DNA of 64,000 nt from UMGS1994 sp944386155 (GCA_963931085.1 OZ006973.1:1426001-1490000), one strand, 5' to 3'; positions 54,843 to 63,398 are shown, counted from the first letter of the stretch. The notes: generated from the sequence alone by a model not told the origin. Program-made: numbers and translations.

Positions 54843-54874
54843 CGGCATAAAAATAAGAGCTATTTCTAGCTCTT
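54843..54874 (-). terminator. Terminator before the scaffold-capsid genes
   Basis: AAGAGCTA (54855-54862) pairs with TAGCTCTT (54867-54874) around a TTTC loop, followed on the minus strand by ATTTTTATG. The 54722-54842 stretch has two small hairpins (CCCA..TGGG and CTGGT..ACCAG) but no clear promoter. Confidence 0.75.
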
Positions 54875-55008
54875 TAATTTATAATATAAAATTTTAATAA
54901 CTTAATACAGCACTCACATAAGTGAGTGCTTTTTTGTTGGTATATTGGAAAGTCTGGCAGTGCTTTCATCTCTTTTGACCACTTGGGTGCGTGGAAGCCA
55001 TTGTCCAC
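54874..55008 (-). CDS. Possible 44-residue protein or structured RNA
   Basis: A GTG start at 55008 follows AGAGGGGG by about nine bases and opens VDNGFHAPKWSKEMKALPDFP, which looks protein-like; it ends near CECC. The codons are richer in GC than neighbours. The same DNA can form a 9-bp closing stem (GGTATATTG with CAATATACC, about 54937-55020) and a strong GCACTCAC/GTGAGTGC hairpin (about 54908-54931) with a T run on the plus strand. It could therefore be a structured RNA instead of, or as well as, a coding region. Confidence 0.4.
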   Translation of the reverse strand: MDNGFHAPKWSKEMKALPDFPIYQQKSTHLCECCIKLLKFYIIN

Positions 55009-55049
55009 CTCAATATACCCCCTCTTATTATACTTGTATTATACCATTT

Positions 55050-56480
55050 TTATTCTTTCTTGTAAATGATTTCATGAGTTTGTTTATATCTTTCTAGTCT
55101 TTTATCTCTTATTTCCCACATTGTTATAATACTATTTTTAAAATTGTTTTTCGTATCCGTATTTAGCTTCAATACTACTTCAACATTATTATTATATTTT
55201 TTTATTAACAATGCTGTGTTTTCATGTTTCGGATCTTTAAATATATAATCAGGATTATCTAAAATGTTATTAATCTCATTCTTGTATTTTAAATATACTC
55301 CCTTATGTCTTTTCTCAATATGTTCTATTTGCTTTGGTAATAAAACTACATCCTTAGTTGTTATGTTGTCTGCTATGCCTTTATATCTATCTTTGTCTAT
55401 TACTCCCACTATATATGGTTTTATTTCTTGTTCTCGAGGACTATTAACATATTTATCATACCACTCTTTATAACTCATATCTTGTGGTACTAATATAGGT
55501 TTCCCATTTTCATCTCTAGCTCTTCTTTGTAATTCATCTAACACATCATCATCAAATTCTGCTACTGTTGTGCATCTATCATTGCTATGTATTGGTGGAC
55601 AATTTTTGCCCGGCTTTCTATCTTTCACATTAAAAACTTTATTGTCTAGTTCTGCACAATGATCACACGTTCTATTATCAAGTGTAGCTATATATCTATA
55701 TTTTTCAATATCTAATTCTTCATAAGAAAGCATTTCTGCTTCATTTGCAAAATGATTAACTTCAGTTCTCACAAGTCTTGTTGCATTGTACAAACCAACA
55801 TTCATATATTCAGATAATTCTTTTGCTATTTTGTTTATTGACTTTCCAGACATTGATGTTGCAGTTAATTGTATTCTTAAATAATTACATAATTTTTCGC
55901 TATTATTCCATATTCTTTGAGAAAAATTCGCATTATCTATCCAATTTTCGTTTAATAATAAATTTATTGTTTTAGTATCTATTTGTGCAAAATTGAATCC
56001 TAAACCTATACCTTTTTGAATATCGTATATATTATGATAATAACTTTCTTTTATTGTATCTGTATATCTTATTTCAGTTATTCTCTGTTCTATATCTGCT
56101 AATTTTTTTAACTGTATATCTATATTTTGTTGAAGAGCCTCATATCTTGATATCCTATAAGCATATGCCGGTGCATTATACTTGACTAATAATTTCTTTT
56201 TTATTCCATTATCAACTATGTAGTTATCTATAACATTTAATAAGTTTTTGTAATGTTGCTCTGTTTCTTTTTTACTTAATAATTTTAATAGTGTTTCTTT
56301 TTTTAATCCTGTATCTTTTGCATAGTTTTTAAATATATTTCTAATTTCTTTATTTATATCTTTAGTTGCTTGTTCATAAGACTTTATAAGACTGTTTATT
56401 GTTTTCTCCGTTCCTTTTTCAAGCCTTTTCATTAGCTCAGTAGAACGTTTTTCCCAATAATTAATAGGTTCTCTGGCCAT
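55050..56480 (-). CDS. Minor head protein with a C-terminal nuclease-like domain
   Basis: About 476 residues from the ATG at 56480, behind AGAGGTG. The N-terminal and central part is the SPP1 gp7/Mu gpF-type minor head family (RLVRTEVNHFANEAEML, then DNRTCDHCAELDNKVF and NCPPIHSNDRC zinc-type motifs). The last 120 residues (KQIEHIEKRHKG, SIITMWEIRD) look like a PBECR/BECR-fold nuclease domain. Minor head proteins enter the cell with the DNA, so an injected nuclease or toxin role is plausible. Confidence 0.8.
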   Translation of the reverse strand: MAREPINYWEKRSTELMKRLEKGTEKTINSLIKSYEQATKDINKEIRNIFKNYAKDTGLKKETLLKLLSKKETEQHYKNLLNVIDNYIVDNGIKKKLLVKYNAPAYAYRISRYEALQQNIDIQLKKLADIEQRITEIRYTDTIKESYYHNIYDIQKGIGLGFNFAQIDTKTINLLLNENWIDNANFSQRIWNNSEKLCNYLRIQLTATSMSGKSINKIAKELSEYMNVGLYNATRLVRTEVNHFANEAEMLSYEELDIEKYRYIATLDNRTCDHCAELDNKVFNVKDRKPGKNCPPIHSNDRCTTVAEFDDDVLDELQRRARDENGKPILVPQDMSYKEWYDKYVNSPREQEIKPYIVGVIDKDRYKGIADNITTKDVVLLPKQIEHIEKRHKGVYLKYKNEINNILDNPDYIFKDPKHENTALLIKKYNNNVEVVLKLNTDTKNNFKNSIITMWEIRDKRLERYKQTHEIIYKKE

Positions 56481-56522
56481 AAAAAATAACACCTCTATTC
56501 TTTAGCGGTGTTTTCTTGCTTT

Positions 56523-58037
56523 TTATTCTGTTTTTTTTTCATTGTCGTTATCTTCAAATCCACCTGAATTGTTAAAAATTTGACTTTGTAACTTCATATT
56601 TTCTTCTTTTTCTTCTTTCAGTCTTTGCAATTCTATTGACACATCATCACAATATGGATGTTTTTCTAATTTAGATTTTATGCTTAAAATAGTATCATTA
56701 TTTAGCGTATTAACCTTTTCCGCTTCATTAAAAATTCTTGATTTATTAAACTCGATTTTAAAATCAGATTCATCTATATCTTCTGGTATTTTACCTTTCA
56801 TTTTTAAATCTTGTAAAACATACCATAACACTTCGTGTATAGCTGGTATTAATCCTGAAATCGTATCATCTGCTTTCATATCCAAATCAGTATATAAAAA
56901 TTCTAACGATACTCCACTAGGAGCTTGTCCAATTAAGTCTTTGTTACTTGTATCTACAGCTCTACCAAACTCGTATATAAGTTCTTTTAAGCCCTTTAAT
57001 AATGCTTGCCTTGCTTCATAAGGAATATCTAATAGTTTTGCTTCTATTTTTCCTGCAGTATCATTAGTTCTTGCAACACCATTAACTTTTAGATTCTCAA
57101 TTAGTGCTAATAAGTTTTCAGCACCATATCCATTAATAAGCCATATAATTTCCTTCAAATCCTCTACTGTGTTTACATAGTTACTATTAATTAAATCATA
57201 TGCATCTATTAAAGGTTTGATTGGTTCTAAATCTGTCATTTTTTCTTCATTATTTTCTATTTCAATAAAAGGAACTTTTCCCCAACTATGTCTTTCTATT
57301 CTTTTTAAGTTATTTAAAGCATTGTCATATATTTCTCTATACCAATGACACATTGGTCTTTCTCTTGTTACATCTTCTAAATATACTGTCGTATCATTTA
57401 CTTTAGTTTCAATATAATATCTAACTTCATTTTCATCCCAATATTCGACATAAGTTCTTTCTTTCACTGGATCTACAGTTAAATCTTGAATTTTGTAAAA
57501 ATGAATAAAACCTGTTAAATATGATTGTGTCTCGTTATCATATATTGGTATACACTCTTCAGTAGGATATTTTTCAAATACTAATTTTCCATTTCTATAG
57601 TTAGGATGTAACCACGCTCTTCCTTTATTGCTTGCTTCTTTTACTCTGTTTTTTATTAATTTTTCAAAATTAACTCCCAACACATTCCATATCATGTTAT
57701 TAATTTTTCTTTCTGCACTTTTAGTTTCCTTATCTTTTTCTTCATCAGTTGGTATGTTGTAAGTTATATTCATTGGTTTGCCACATATATATGCTTTCTT
57801 TTGATTTACCTGCTTCCAATAGAATCCATGTGGTAAATGCTCATCTGATTTATTTTCATTAGTTCTTTTTACAGTTTGACCTGTAGTTTGATCAAAGATA
57901 CTATATGTTTTTAAATCTTTTTTTAATATATCGTTCTGATCTCTAAAATATCTTTCGCCATCAAGCATCTTCTTTTTTACATCTGACATATTAAATTCAG
58001 TTATAAGTTCTTTTATTAATCTGCTTTCTATTGCCAT
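56523..58037 (-). CDS. Portal protein, SPP1 gp6 type
   Basis: 504 residues. RYFRDQNDILKKDL near the start, VNTVEDLKEIIWLINGYG and the ADDTISGLIPAIHEVLWY segment are typical of SPP1-type portals. It forms the DNA gate of the capsid vertex. It follows TerL by nine bases. Confidence 0.88.
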   Translation of the reverse strand: MAIESRLIKELITEFNMSDVKKKMLDGERYFRDQNDILKKDLKTYSIFDQTTGQTVKRTNENKSDEHLPHGFYWKQVNQKKAYICGKPMNITYNIPTDEEKDKETKSAERKINNMIWNVLGVNFEKLIKNRVKEASNKGRAWLHPNYRNGKLVFEKYPTEECIPIYDNETQSYLTGFIHFYKIQDLTVDPVKERTYVEYWDENEVRYYIETKVNDTTVYLEDVTRERPMCHWYREIYDNALNNLKRIERHSWGKVPFIEIENNEEKMTDLEPIKPLIDAYDLINSNYVNTVEDLKEIIWLINGYGAENLLALIENLKVNGVARTNDTAGKIEAKLLDIPYEARQALLKGLKELIYEFGRAVDTSNKDLIGQAPSGVSLEFLYTDLDMKADDTISGLIPAIHEVLWYVLQDLKMKGKIPEDIDESDFKIEFNKSRIFNEAEKVNTLNNDTILSIKSKLEKHPYCDDVSIELQRLKEEKEENMKLQSQIFNNSGGFEDNDNEKKTE

Positions 58038-58046
58038 GTTATCCTC

Positions 58047-59366
58047 CTAACTAGCTAAATATAAATCATCACTTCCATAACGAATTGCATCTATTCTGTG
58101 ATTGTTTTTATCTTCTGGGATTTCTAATGGATTCCCATATTTGTCTACTTTCCATCTGTATAATCCTAATTCTTCTATTAGTCCTTTACATTTTGGATCT
58201 ACAATTATTTCATATCCTTGTAGCCACTTAATTCCATGCAATATACTATCCGGTCCTTTCAACGCTGGTATTGCATTAATTGCATATTTATTCAATTCTG
58301 CTATTGATTTTGGTTCTGCACTGTCACATTTAACTAATGCATAAGCAGGCATTCTTGGCCTTATCGCATTTGCTAACTGCTCATTATCTAATTCACATGC
58401 ACTAAATTCATCGAATACATATATTTTTTTATGCTTGGTGTCTACACTAAACTGCAAAAAACAAGAAGGATCTGAACTATATCCAAAATCCAAACCTCTT
58501 CTTATTAATTCAAATGTATTTTTATATTTTTCTGTATCTTCAATTCGCCATTTCTTGAATATTAATCCTAAAGCAATACCTGGCATACCAAGTCCAGCTG
58601 TTTTATATCTTTCATAATCTTCTTTGCGCATCTTCTCATATGCTGCATAATCTTTTATGTCTAAAAATTCATTTAATTTATAATTTGTTATCATTAATAG
58701 TTGTTTTGTACTTTCTTTTACTTGTTTTCCCAAGTATTCAAATTCTTGTTCTTCCTCAACTATTAATTCTTGCTTTCCTTCTTGAGATAAAATTTTCTCG
58801 TCTGGTGTCAACTTAGAAGTAAGTTTTTTAACAATAAAATGTTGATTACTCCATGGATTAAAACTTGCAACTGATTGCCTAAAATAACCTTTTGGAAGTA
58901 AACCTCTAGAACACATTCTTGTATTGTTATAGGTTTCTTCTTTTATTATTTCAAAAGCTTCTTCAAACCATTCAAAACATAAAACTAAATCAGGATCATC
59001 TATTGTTATTGAGGCTATTTTTTGCCAATCATCAAGCCCTCTAAAAAATATCTTTTGACCTGTTTTTGTATTTGTCGCTTCAAGAGGACTTAGTTTAAAA
59101 TCCCATTCACCATCTAGTTTTAATTTTTTACAAGCCCATTTCAAGTCTGCATACACACTATCTTTTAATGTAGCAGCCGTGTCGCGCATTGCTAATAAGC
59201 AGGCTCGTGGATATTTTTTCAATAAATACATCCATCTTAAAGCAATTGTTTTTGATTTCTTGCTTCCTTTTGAGCCCATCAATATTACTTCATCGCCTTT
59301 AAAATGCCAGAACTTAGAATATCCTTTACCTATCTGCTCTTGTAAACTAATTCTCTCTTTATTCAT
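58047..59366 (-). CDS. Terminase large subunit (PBSX type)
   Basis: 439 residues. A deviant Walker A (GSKGSKKSKT, about 31-40), DLVLCFEWFEEA as Walker B, and a nuclease domain with RRGLDFGYSSDPS and KCDSAEPKS. It packages phage DNA. It overlaps terS by eight bases. Confidence 0.9.
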   Translation of the reverse strand: MNKERISLQEQIGKGYSKFWHFKGDEVILMGSKGSKKSKTIALRWMYLLKKYPRACLLAMRDTAATLKDSVYADLKWACKKLKLDGEWDFKLSPLEATNTKTGQKIFFRGLDDWQKIASITIDDPDLVLCFEWFEEAFEIIKEETYNNTRMCSRGLLPKGYFRQSVASFNPWSNQHFIVKKLTSKLTPDEKILSQEGKQELIVEEEQEFEYLGKQVKESTKQLLMITNYKLNEFLDIKDYAAYEKMRKEDYERYKTAGLGMPGIALGLIFKKWRIEDTEKYKNTFELIRRGLDFGYSSDPSCFLQFSVDTKHKKIYVFDEFSACELDNEQLANAIRPRMPAYALVKCDSAEPKSIAELNKYAINAIPALKGPDSILHGIKWLQGYEIIVDPKCKGLIEELGLYRWKVDKYGNPLEIPEDKNNHRIDAIRYGSDDLYLAS

Positions 59367-59769
59367 TTACATCATCTACTAGTTCAACTGTATAATTTCC
59401 TGTTAATTCTTTTTTATCTACAAATGTTCCATATCTTTTTCCTAAAAGTTCAGCACATTTAGTTCTATCTTGAAGAGAAGCATCTAATCCAAACTGGTCT
59501 TTTTCTTCACCTCTCATTACTTTAGTAAGATACTGCAGAACTTCATCTTGTGAGGCTATTCTTTGATTTTCTTTTTCTTCTAGTTTTTTTTGAATGAAAA
59601 AGTTAAGTTTTGTTAAGTTTTCAGCACCTATATTCTTAGCTGTCTTTTCACTATATCCAGCTCTCTTTGCACTCTCTGTTGCATTTGCTGTTTCTATGTA
59701 ATAATCTATAAATCTTTTTTGCTTTTCTGTTAACTTTTCATATTTTTGTTTTAATTCATCATCTTCCAT
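59359..59769 (-). CDS. Terminase small subunit
   Basis: 136 residues from the ATG at 59769 behind AAGGAAGTGAGG. A helix-turn-helix DNA-recognition region (AGYSEKTAKNIGAENLTK) follows KLTEKQKRFIDYYI, typical of the terminase_2 family. Confidence 0.85.
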   Translation of the reverse strand: MEDDELKQKYEKLTEKQKRFIDYYIETANATESAKRAGYSEKTAKNIGAENLTKLNFFIQKKLEEKENQRIASQDEVLQYLTKVMRGEEKDQFGLDASLQDRTKCAELLGKRYGTFVDKKELTGNYTVELVDDVNE

Positions 59770-60037
59770 CTGCCTCACTTCCTTTACTATATTCTTCTGC
59801 AAGATATTTCATTAGATCTATTTTGCTATAACAATCATAATCTTGTTCATACTTTTCTTGATATTCTATTTCCATATCTTCATTTAATACTTCTACGAAC
59901 TTTCTTTTCATTACTTGATACTTTGTACTATATTTATCGTTCTTTTCATTATAAAATTTAAAACCATTTACTTTATAAATTTGTCCTATTTGTTTTAACG
60001 CATATAATAATTTATTTATGTTTTGATTTATATTCAC
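59759..60037 (-). CDS. Phage hypothetical protein, 92 residues
   Basis: GTG start at 60037, sharing GTGA with the stop of the previous small gene, so translationally coupled. Charged, helical. It lies upstream of terS. Confidence 0.6.
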   Translation of the reverse strand: MNINQNINKLLYALKQIGQIYKVNGFKFYNEKNDKYSTKYQVMKRKFVEVLNEDMEIEYQEKYEQDYDCYSKIDLMKYLAEEYSKGSEADGR

Positions 60038-60192
60038 TTGTTTTCACCTACTCTAAAAACTATAACTCTTTTAGGTTTCTCTTTTTCTAGAATATATTTC
60101 TCATTAATTGTTTGAATCTCTATATAAGCATTTTTATAATCTAATTTATCTATTAGTTTGCTTATCTGATTTATTACTGTGATTTCTTTCAT
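60034..60192 (-). CDS. Small phage protein, 52 residues
   Basis: ATG at 60192 behind AAGGTGA. ISKLIDKLDYKNAYIEIQTI then a basic end. Coupled to the next gene through GTGA. Confidence 0.6.
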   Translation of the reverse strand: MKEITVINQISKLIDKLDYKNAYIEIQTINEKYILEKEKPKRVIVFRVGENK

Positions 60193-60268
60193 TATTCACC
60201 TTTTTAAAACATCTATTTTTATATTTGCAAAAATTACACTGCTTTTTCATACATTGTTCGTAATTCAT
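60146..60268 (-). CDS. Cys-rich small phage protein, 40 residues
   Basis: ATG at 60268 behind AAAGGAG. C6-x4-C11-x2-C14-x4-C19 spacing suggests metal binding. It overlaps the previous small gene in a different frame, so its C-terminal half is less certain. Confidence 0.45.
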   Translation of the reverse strand: MNYEQCMKKQCNFCKYKNRCFKKVNNERNHSNKSDKQTNR

Positions 60269-60288
60269 AATTTTCTCCTTTGTACATA

Positions 60289-60319
60289 AAAATAGAGCTT
60301 ATCAATTAGATAAGCTCTT
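60289..60319 (-). terminator. Terminator between early and packaging genes
   Basis: AGAGCTTATC (60294-60303) pairs with GATAAGCTCT (60309-60318), followed on the minus strand by ATTTTTATG. It would need to be read through or have a downstream promoter for late genes. Confidence 0.8.
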
Positions 60320-60346
60320 GAATATTTATTCTTAATATTTTATAAT
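60318..60346 (+). promoter_or_regulatory. Promoter of the toxin-like peptide
   Basis: TTGAAT (60318-60323), 17-base spacer, perfect TATAAT (60341-60346). It faces opposite to all phage genes. Confidence 0.8.
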
Positions 60347-60382
60347 GATTTTATGCCCGTCTTCCATAAGGAGGTGAATTTT

Positions 60383-60448
60383 TTGGGCAAATACATAAAG
60401 TTATTAGCATTGGTAATTTTATATCTTATTTTAAAGATGTTTGACTAA
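60383..60448 (+). CDS. 21-residue hydrophobic type I toxin-like peptide
   Basis: A TTG start at 60383 follows the strong AAGGAGGTG by six bases. The peptide is one membrane-spanning helix with two Lys near the start and Lys/Asp at the end (KYIKLLALVILYLILKMF). Its leader can fold so that CTTCC (60361-60365) pairs with GGAGG (60370-60374), and TGCCC (60354-60358) with GGGCA (60385-60389), hiding the start. This is the layout of Fst/par-type toxins. It is smaller than Fst (33 residues). Membrane toxicity is inferred. Confidence 0.68.
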   Translation: MGKYIKLLALVILYLILKMFD

Positions 60449-60452
60449 TGCA

Positions 60453-60485
60453 AAAGACTAGAGTTGCAGCTCTAGTCTTTTTTTG
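60453..60485. terminator. Shared bidirectional terminator of the par-like locus
   Basis: AAAGACTAGAG (60453-60463) pairs with CTCTAGTCTTT (60470-60480), an 11-bp stem with a TTGCAG loop, followed by seven Ts on the plus strand and by TTTTGC on the minus strand. Confidence 0.88.
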
Positions 60486-60561
60486 CCCTTTTTTGGGTTA
60501 CATACATAAAGTTTTAAGAAATGAATAATAGCAAAAGAAACTAGCTTTATCTCATTTCTAT
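60453..60561 (-). ncRNA. Antisense RNA to the toxin-like mRNA
   Basis: Transcription from the 60568-60596 promoter would begin near 60561 and end at the shared hairpin, giving an RNA of about 110 bases that contains the complement of the second direct repeat and of the terminator. No ORF is needed. By analogy with RNA II of the pAD1 par locus it would bind the toxin mRNA and block its translation. Confidence 0.65.
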
Positions 60562-60567
60562 AGTTAG

Positions 60568-60596
60568 ATTATACAATTAAATTGCTCTTAAGTCAA
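60568..60596 (-). promoter_or_regulatory. Promoter of the antisense RNA
   Basis: TTGACT (60591-60596), 17-base spacer, perfect TATAAT (60568-60573) on the minus strand, pointing at the toxin gene. Confidence 0.8.
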
Positions 60597-60629
60597 TAAA
60601 AAAGCTTAATTTTTACTTTTATGTATACC

Positions 60630-60669
60630 TATTTCTTTCTATTCTTTTCTATTTCTTTCTGTTCTTTTC
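60630..60669. repeat. Pyrimidine-rich 20-bp tandem repeat
   Basis: TATTTCTTTCTATTCTTTTC and a one-base variant in tandem. No gene overlaps it; the 60600-60720 stretch is otherwise without features. Confidence 0.75.
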
Positions 60670-60721
60670 TGTATTCATACTTTTTTAGTTTCCATAATAC
60701 TTAATCGCACTGTATTAATAT

Positions 60722-60764
60722 AACAAAAGATAAAGATTATTTGCAATAAACTTTATCTTTTGTT
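60722..60764 (-). terminator. Terminator after the late activator gene
   Basis: AACAAAAGATAAAG (60722-60735) pairs with CTTTATCTTTTGTT (60751-60764), a perfect 14-bp stem. The nearby 60815-60853 segment repeats ACGACA three times. Confidence 0.75.
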
Positions 60765-60852
60765 AGGACCTTCATATTAAATTTCTTATTATATTTATAT
60801 CACATAATAAATGACATGTCCACGACAAAAACGCGTCATTTTTACGACATTT

Positions 60853-61404
60853 TCACGACATTTCTAAATTTACTACTTTTAGCATGCTTTCCAATGCTTC
60901 TTCTTTATATCTTTGTAATTGTCGTATATTTTTATGTATTTCAAATTCTTCATAATATACTTTTTCAACATAATCCCATTTTGATCTCTCCATATAATAA
61001 GTTTCTACTACAATTCTTTGTTCAGCACTTAATTGATTTAACATATTTTTAACTCTTACTATTTTTTTATCTAAATCATATTTTAAGTTGTTAAGTTTTT
61101 TCAACTGATTTTTAAGTTCTTCTCTATCTATTTTATTAATATAACGTCTATTTTTTTCATAGTTTATTAATGTATTAAATACTTTGTCAGAAACTTTATT
61201 TGTTTTTGATTTTGGTACATCTGATATAGCTTGACTTGAAAGTTGCATAGATTCTATAGTTTCATCTTTACTTTCTTCATATACTGTTCCAGCATAACAA
61301 AGCGCTTCTTCAATTTCTTCTATTTGTAATTCTGATTCAGTTCTTTTAGCTTCATTTGATTTAAAATCTCTTAACATATTCTCTATATCTTCTTTTATAA
61401 ACAT
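60853..61404 (-). CDS. ArpU/RinA-like late transcription activator
   Basis: 183 residues. The C-terminal half (LSAEQRIVVETYYMERSKWDYV, then KNIRQLQRYKEEAL) has the sigma-70-region-4-like helix-turn-helix of ArpU/RinA proteins that switch on late phage operons. It lies upstream of the packaging genes on the same strand, the usual position. Confidence 0.75.
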   Translation of the reverse strand: MFIKEDIENMLRDFKSNEAKRTESELQIEEIEEALCYAGTVYEESKDETIESMQLSSQAISDVPKSKTNKVSDKVFNTLINYEKNRRYINKIDREELKNQLKKLNNLKYDLDKKIVRVKNMLNQLSAEQRIVVETYYMERSKWDYVEKVYYEEFEIHKNIRQLQRYKEEALESMLKVVNLEMS

Positions 61405-61442
61405 CTTTTGTACCTCCTATTCTTTTGAGAATTTTAATTTTT

Positions 61443-61781
61443 TTATAAATCTCTTCTGTTTGCTATTATCGGTTTATTAGTAAAAAAATCTTCATATAAT
61501 ATTTTAATTCCATATTCTTGTGCAACTTGTTTCTCTATTCTACATCCTCTAGCTTCATTCCAACCTTCACACATAAAAATTGCATCTGCTTCCGCCATTT
61601 TTAAAATTGATTTTCCTAAATAATAAACTCCTTCATTAAAATCCATAGGAATGTTTTCGTTAAAAATTGTATCAATTACATCTATATGCATATTGTTAAG
61701 TTTTTCAATTATAACTTTTCTTTCTGCTATAATATCTTCTTGTGTTCTATTTCTCATAGGTTGACTAATAAATACTTTCAT
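61443..61781 (-). CDS. DUF4406 / nucleoside deoxyribosyltransferase-like protein
   Basis: 112 residues. FISQPMRNRTQEDIIAER opening and ADAIFMCEGWNEARGCRIEKQ segment are typical of phage DUF4406 proteins with a nucleoside 2-deoxyribosyltransferase-like fold. Possible nucleotide metabolism; reaction unproven. Confidence 0.8.
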   Translation of the reverse strand: MKVFISQPMRNRTQEDIIAERKVIIEKLNNMHIDVIDTIFNENIPMDFNEGVYYLGKSILKMAEADAIFMCEGWNEARGCRIEKQVAQEYGIKILYEDFFTNKPIIANRRDL

Positions 61782-62250
61782 CTTTTACTCTCCTTTCAAA
61801 ACATTGTTTTATACACTCTTTCCAATTATCCTCGTGACATTCTTCATTTTTGCATTTTAAGGTTAGACATACATTTTCAATAAGTACATCATTTAATGTA
61901 TTGTTTTCTATAAATTCTGCCATTAACTCTATCATCTTGTCCTGTTTAACTTCTTTTCTTTCTAGTCTGCTACATTCTTGATCTACTATTTTAAAATCTG
62001 TTTTTAGTTTTTCTATTTCTTTATTTTTCTTTTCTATCTCTGCAGACTTCTCTGCAATAATCTTATCTTTCTCTGCAGAATCTGCAGAGTATTTATTTAA
62101 CATATTTAAGACTGTTTTATACATATATCTTTGTTTTCTTAAATATGCCGCTTCTTCATTAAAGTTATTGTCATCACAAATATCTGCATTTTCACTGCAA
62201 CTTTCAATTTGTTTTTTAAAATATTCTATAACTTCTTGTTCTTTTGTCAT
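61765..62250 (-). CDS. Phage coiled-coil hypothetical protein
   Basis: 161 residues, a long coiled coil (about 55-120) and a Cys-containing end. It overlaps its neighbours on both sides, consistent with a tightly packed early operon. Confidence 0.65.
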   Translation of the reverse strand: MTKEQEVIEYFKKQIESCSENADICDDNNFNEEAAYLRKQRYMYKTVLNMLNKYSADSAEKDKIIAEKSAEIEKKNKEIEKLKTDFKIVDQECSRLERKEVKQDKMIELMAEFIENNTLNDVLIENVCLTLKCKNEECHEDNWKECIKQCFERRVKDESIY

Positions 62251-62513
62251 AATATTTCTATCACCTTCCCTTTTTCTAAAATAACAATCGCATTACAATC
62301 ACAAAATTTGTGTTTTATTTCTATAATCATATTCTTTATTTGATATTCTTTATCTGTACCAATTTTTATATCAGTTTTAAAATGCCATATTCCTTTTTTA
62401 GTTGGGTACATTTCATTTTTATATATTGGTATTACATCTAATATTATTTCTTCTGTTATTGACAAATTAATACTCCTTCTTTTTCTCAAACTATCCATAT
62501 TATTTGTCCTCAC
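62247..62513 (-). CDS. Phage hypothetical protein, 88 residues
   Basis: Basic N-terminus, beta-rich body, Cys pair in HKFCDCNA. Overlaps the preceding gene's stop. No family. Confidence 0.6.
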   Translation of the reverse strand: MRTNNMDSLRKRRSINLSITEEIILDVIPIYKNEMYPTKKGIWHFKTDIKIGTDKEYQIKNMIIEIKHKFCDCNAIVILEKGKVIEIL

Positions 62514-63015
62514 TTTCTTGTAATAATTCTCGTAAAGTTACTATATCTCTTTCTATCAACGATTTTTCTTTGTATAAATCGCTTAAATATTCTTCACAAA
62601 TATCTCCTAATTTTTCTTCTTTTATTATTTTTTCTTCTATTTCTCTAATCATATTAGAATTTTCATTTATTTTATATTTTATTTTTTGTTTTGGTATATA
62701 ATTTAAATTAATAGTTATTGGTGTAAAGATATGTGTTTTATCATATTCTAATTGTTCTTTTAGTCCTTTTATCTTTTTTCTTAATTCTTCATTTTTTTGT
62801 TTTTGTTTTGTATATTCTTGTATTATTCGTTCTATTGCTTTTATTGTTTTATCTATATTTATTGTTTTATTTATATCTGGAATCCAACCATGATCTTTTA
62901 AAAATTTAAACAAATATTTTATTTTTTCTATTTCATTTATATCTTCATCTATGTCGCTACCATTTACTTTTAAATTTCTAGTAGCTTCTAATTCTTCATT
63001 ATCTAAATCACTCAT
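62500..63015 (-). CDS. Phage coiled-coil hypothetical protein
   Basis: 171 residues, largely coiled coil and very charged. The stop overlaps the next gene. No family recognised. Confidence 0.6.
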   Translation of the reverse strand: MSDLDNEELEATRNLKVNGSDIDEDINEIEKIKYLFKFLKDHGWIPDINKTINIDKTIKAIERIIQEYTKQKQKNEELRKKIKGLKEQLEYDKTHIFTPITINLNYIPKQKIKYKINENSNMIREIEEKIIKEEKLGDICEEYLSDLYKEKSLIERDIVTLRELLQESEDK

Positions 63016-63218
63016 TATATATTTAACTCCCTTCTCATTAAAATAAAATTAGTAACTAAAACATTTTTATAATTTTTTGTTTCTTTTATATATTTTTCTA
63101 TTTCTCTAATAATTTCTATACAATCTATTTTTGTATTTATCTCAAAAGTATCACTCATTATATAATTCTTATTATCTTTTTTTACTTCATACACTATAAA
63201 ATATATATATTTAAACAT
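63015..63218 (-). CDS. Phage hypothetical protein, 67 residues
   Basis: Small alpha/beta protein, no motif. Its end overlaps the start of the next gene by one base. Confidence 0.55.
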   Translation of the reverse strand: MFKYIYFIVYEVKKDNKNYIMSDTFEINTKIDCIEIIREIEKYIKETKNYKNVLVTNFILMRRELNI

Positions 63219-63230
63219 TGTTTTTTTCTC

Positions 63231-63398
63231 CTATTTATCTTCTATTATTTTTAATCCTTTAAATTTAGCTACTTGCAATTCCTCTTTAGTTATCCATTTT
63301 TGCCATTTTCCACAATTTCCACAATATAATCCTCTTCTATTTCCTTGTATTTCTACAAATAATTTATTACTTCCACATTTTTTACATGTACTCAACAT
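63231..63398 (-). CDS. Small zinc-ribbon phage protein, 55 residues
   Basis: ATG at 63398 behind GGAGG. CKKC and CGNC pairs flanking a short beta hairpin form a zinc ribbon. Such proteins often help phage DNA or transcription functions. Confidence 0.65.
   Translation of the reverse strand: MLSTCKKCGSNKLFVEIQGNRRGLYCGNCGKWQKWITKEELQVAKFKGLKIIEDK

Larger units (their letters stand above)
60379..60513 (+). repeat. Direct repeat pair of the par-like locus
   Basis: TTTTTTGGG, a short variable part, then ATACATAAAGTT occurs at 60379-60402 (over the toxin start) and 60489-60513 (inside the antisense transcript). The antisense copy is therefore complementary to the toxin start region. Confidence 0.85.

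Noticed and set aside
60630..60669. CRISPR-like repeats
   Set aside because: Only two copies in direct tandem, no spacers and no cas genes.
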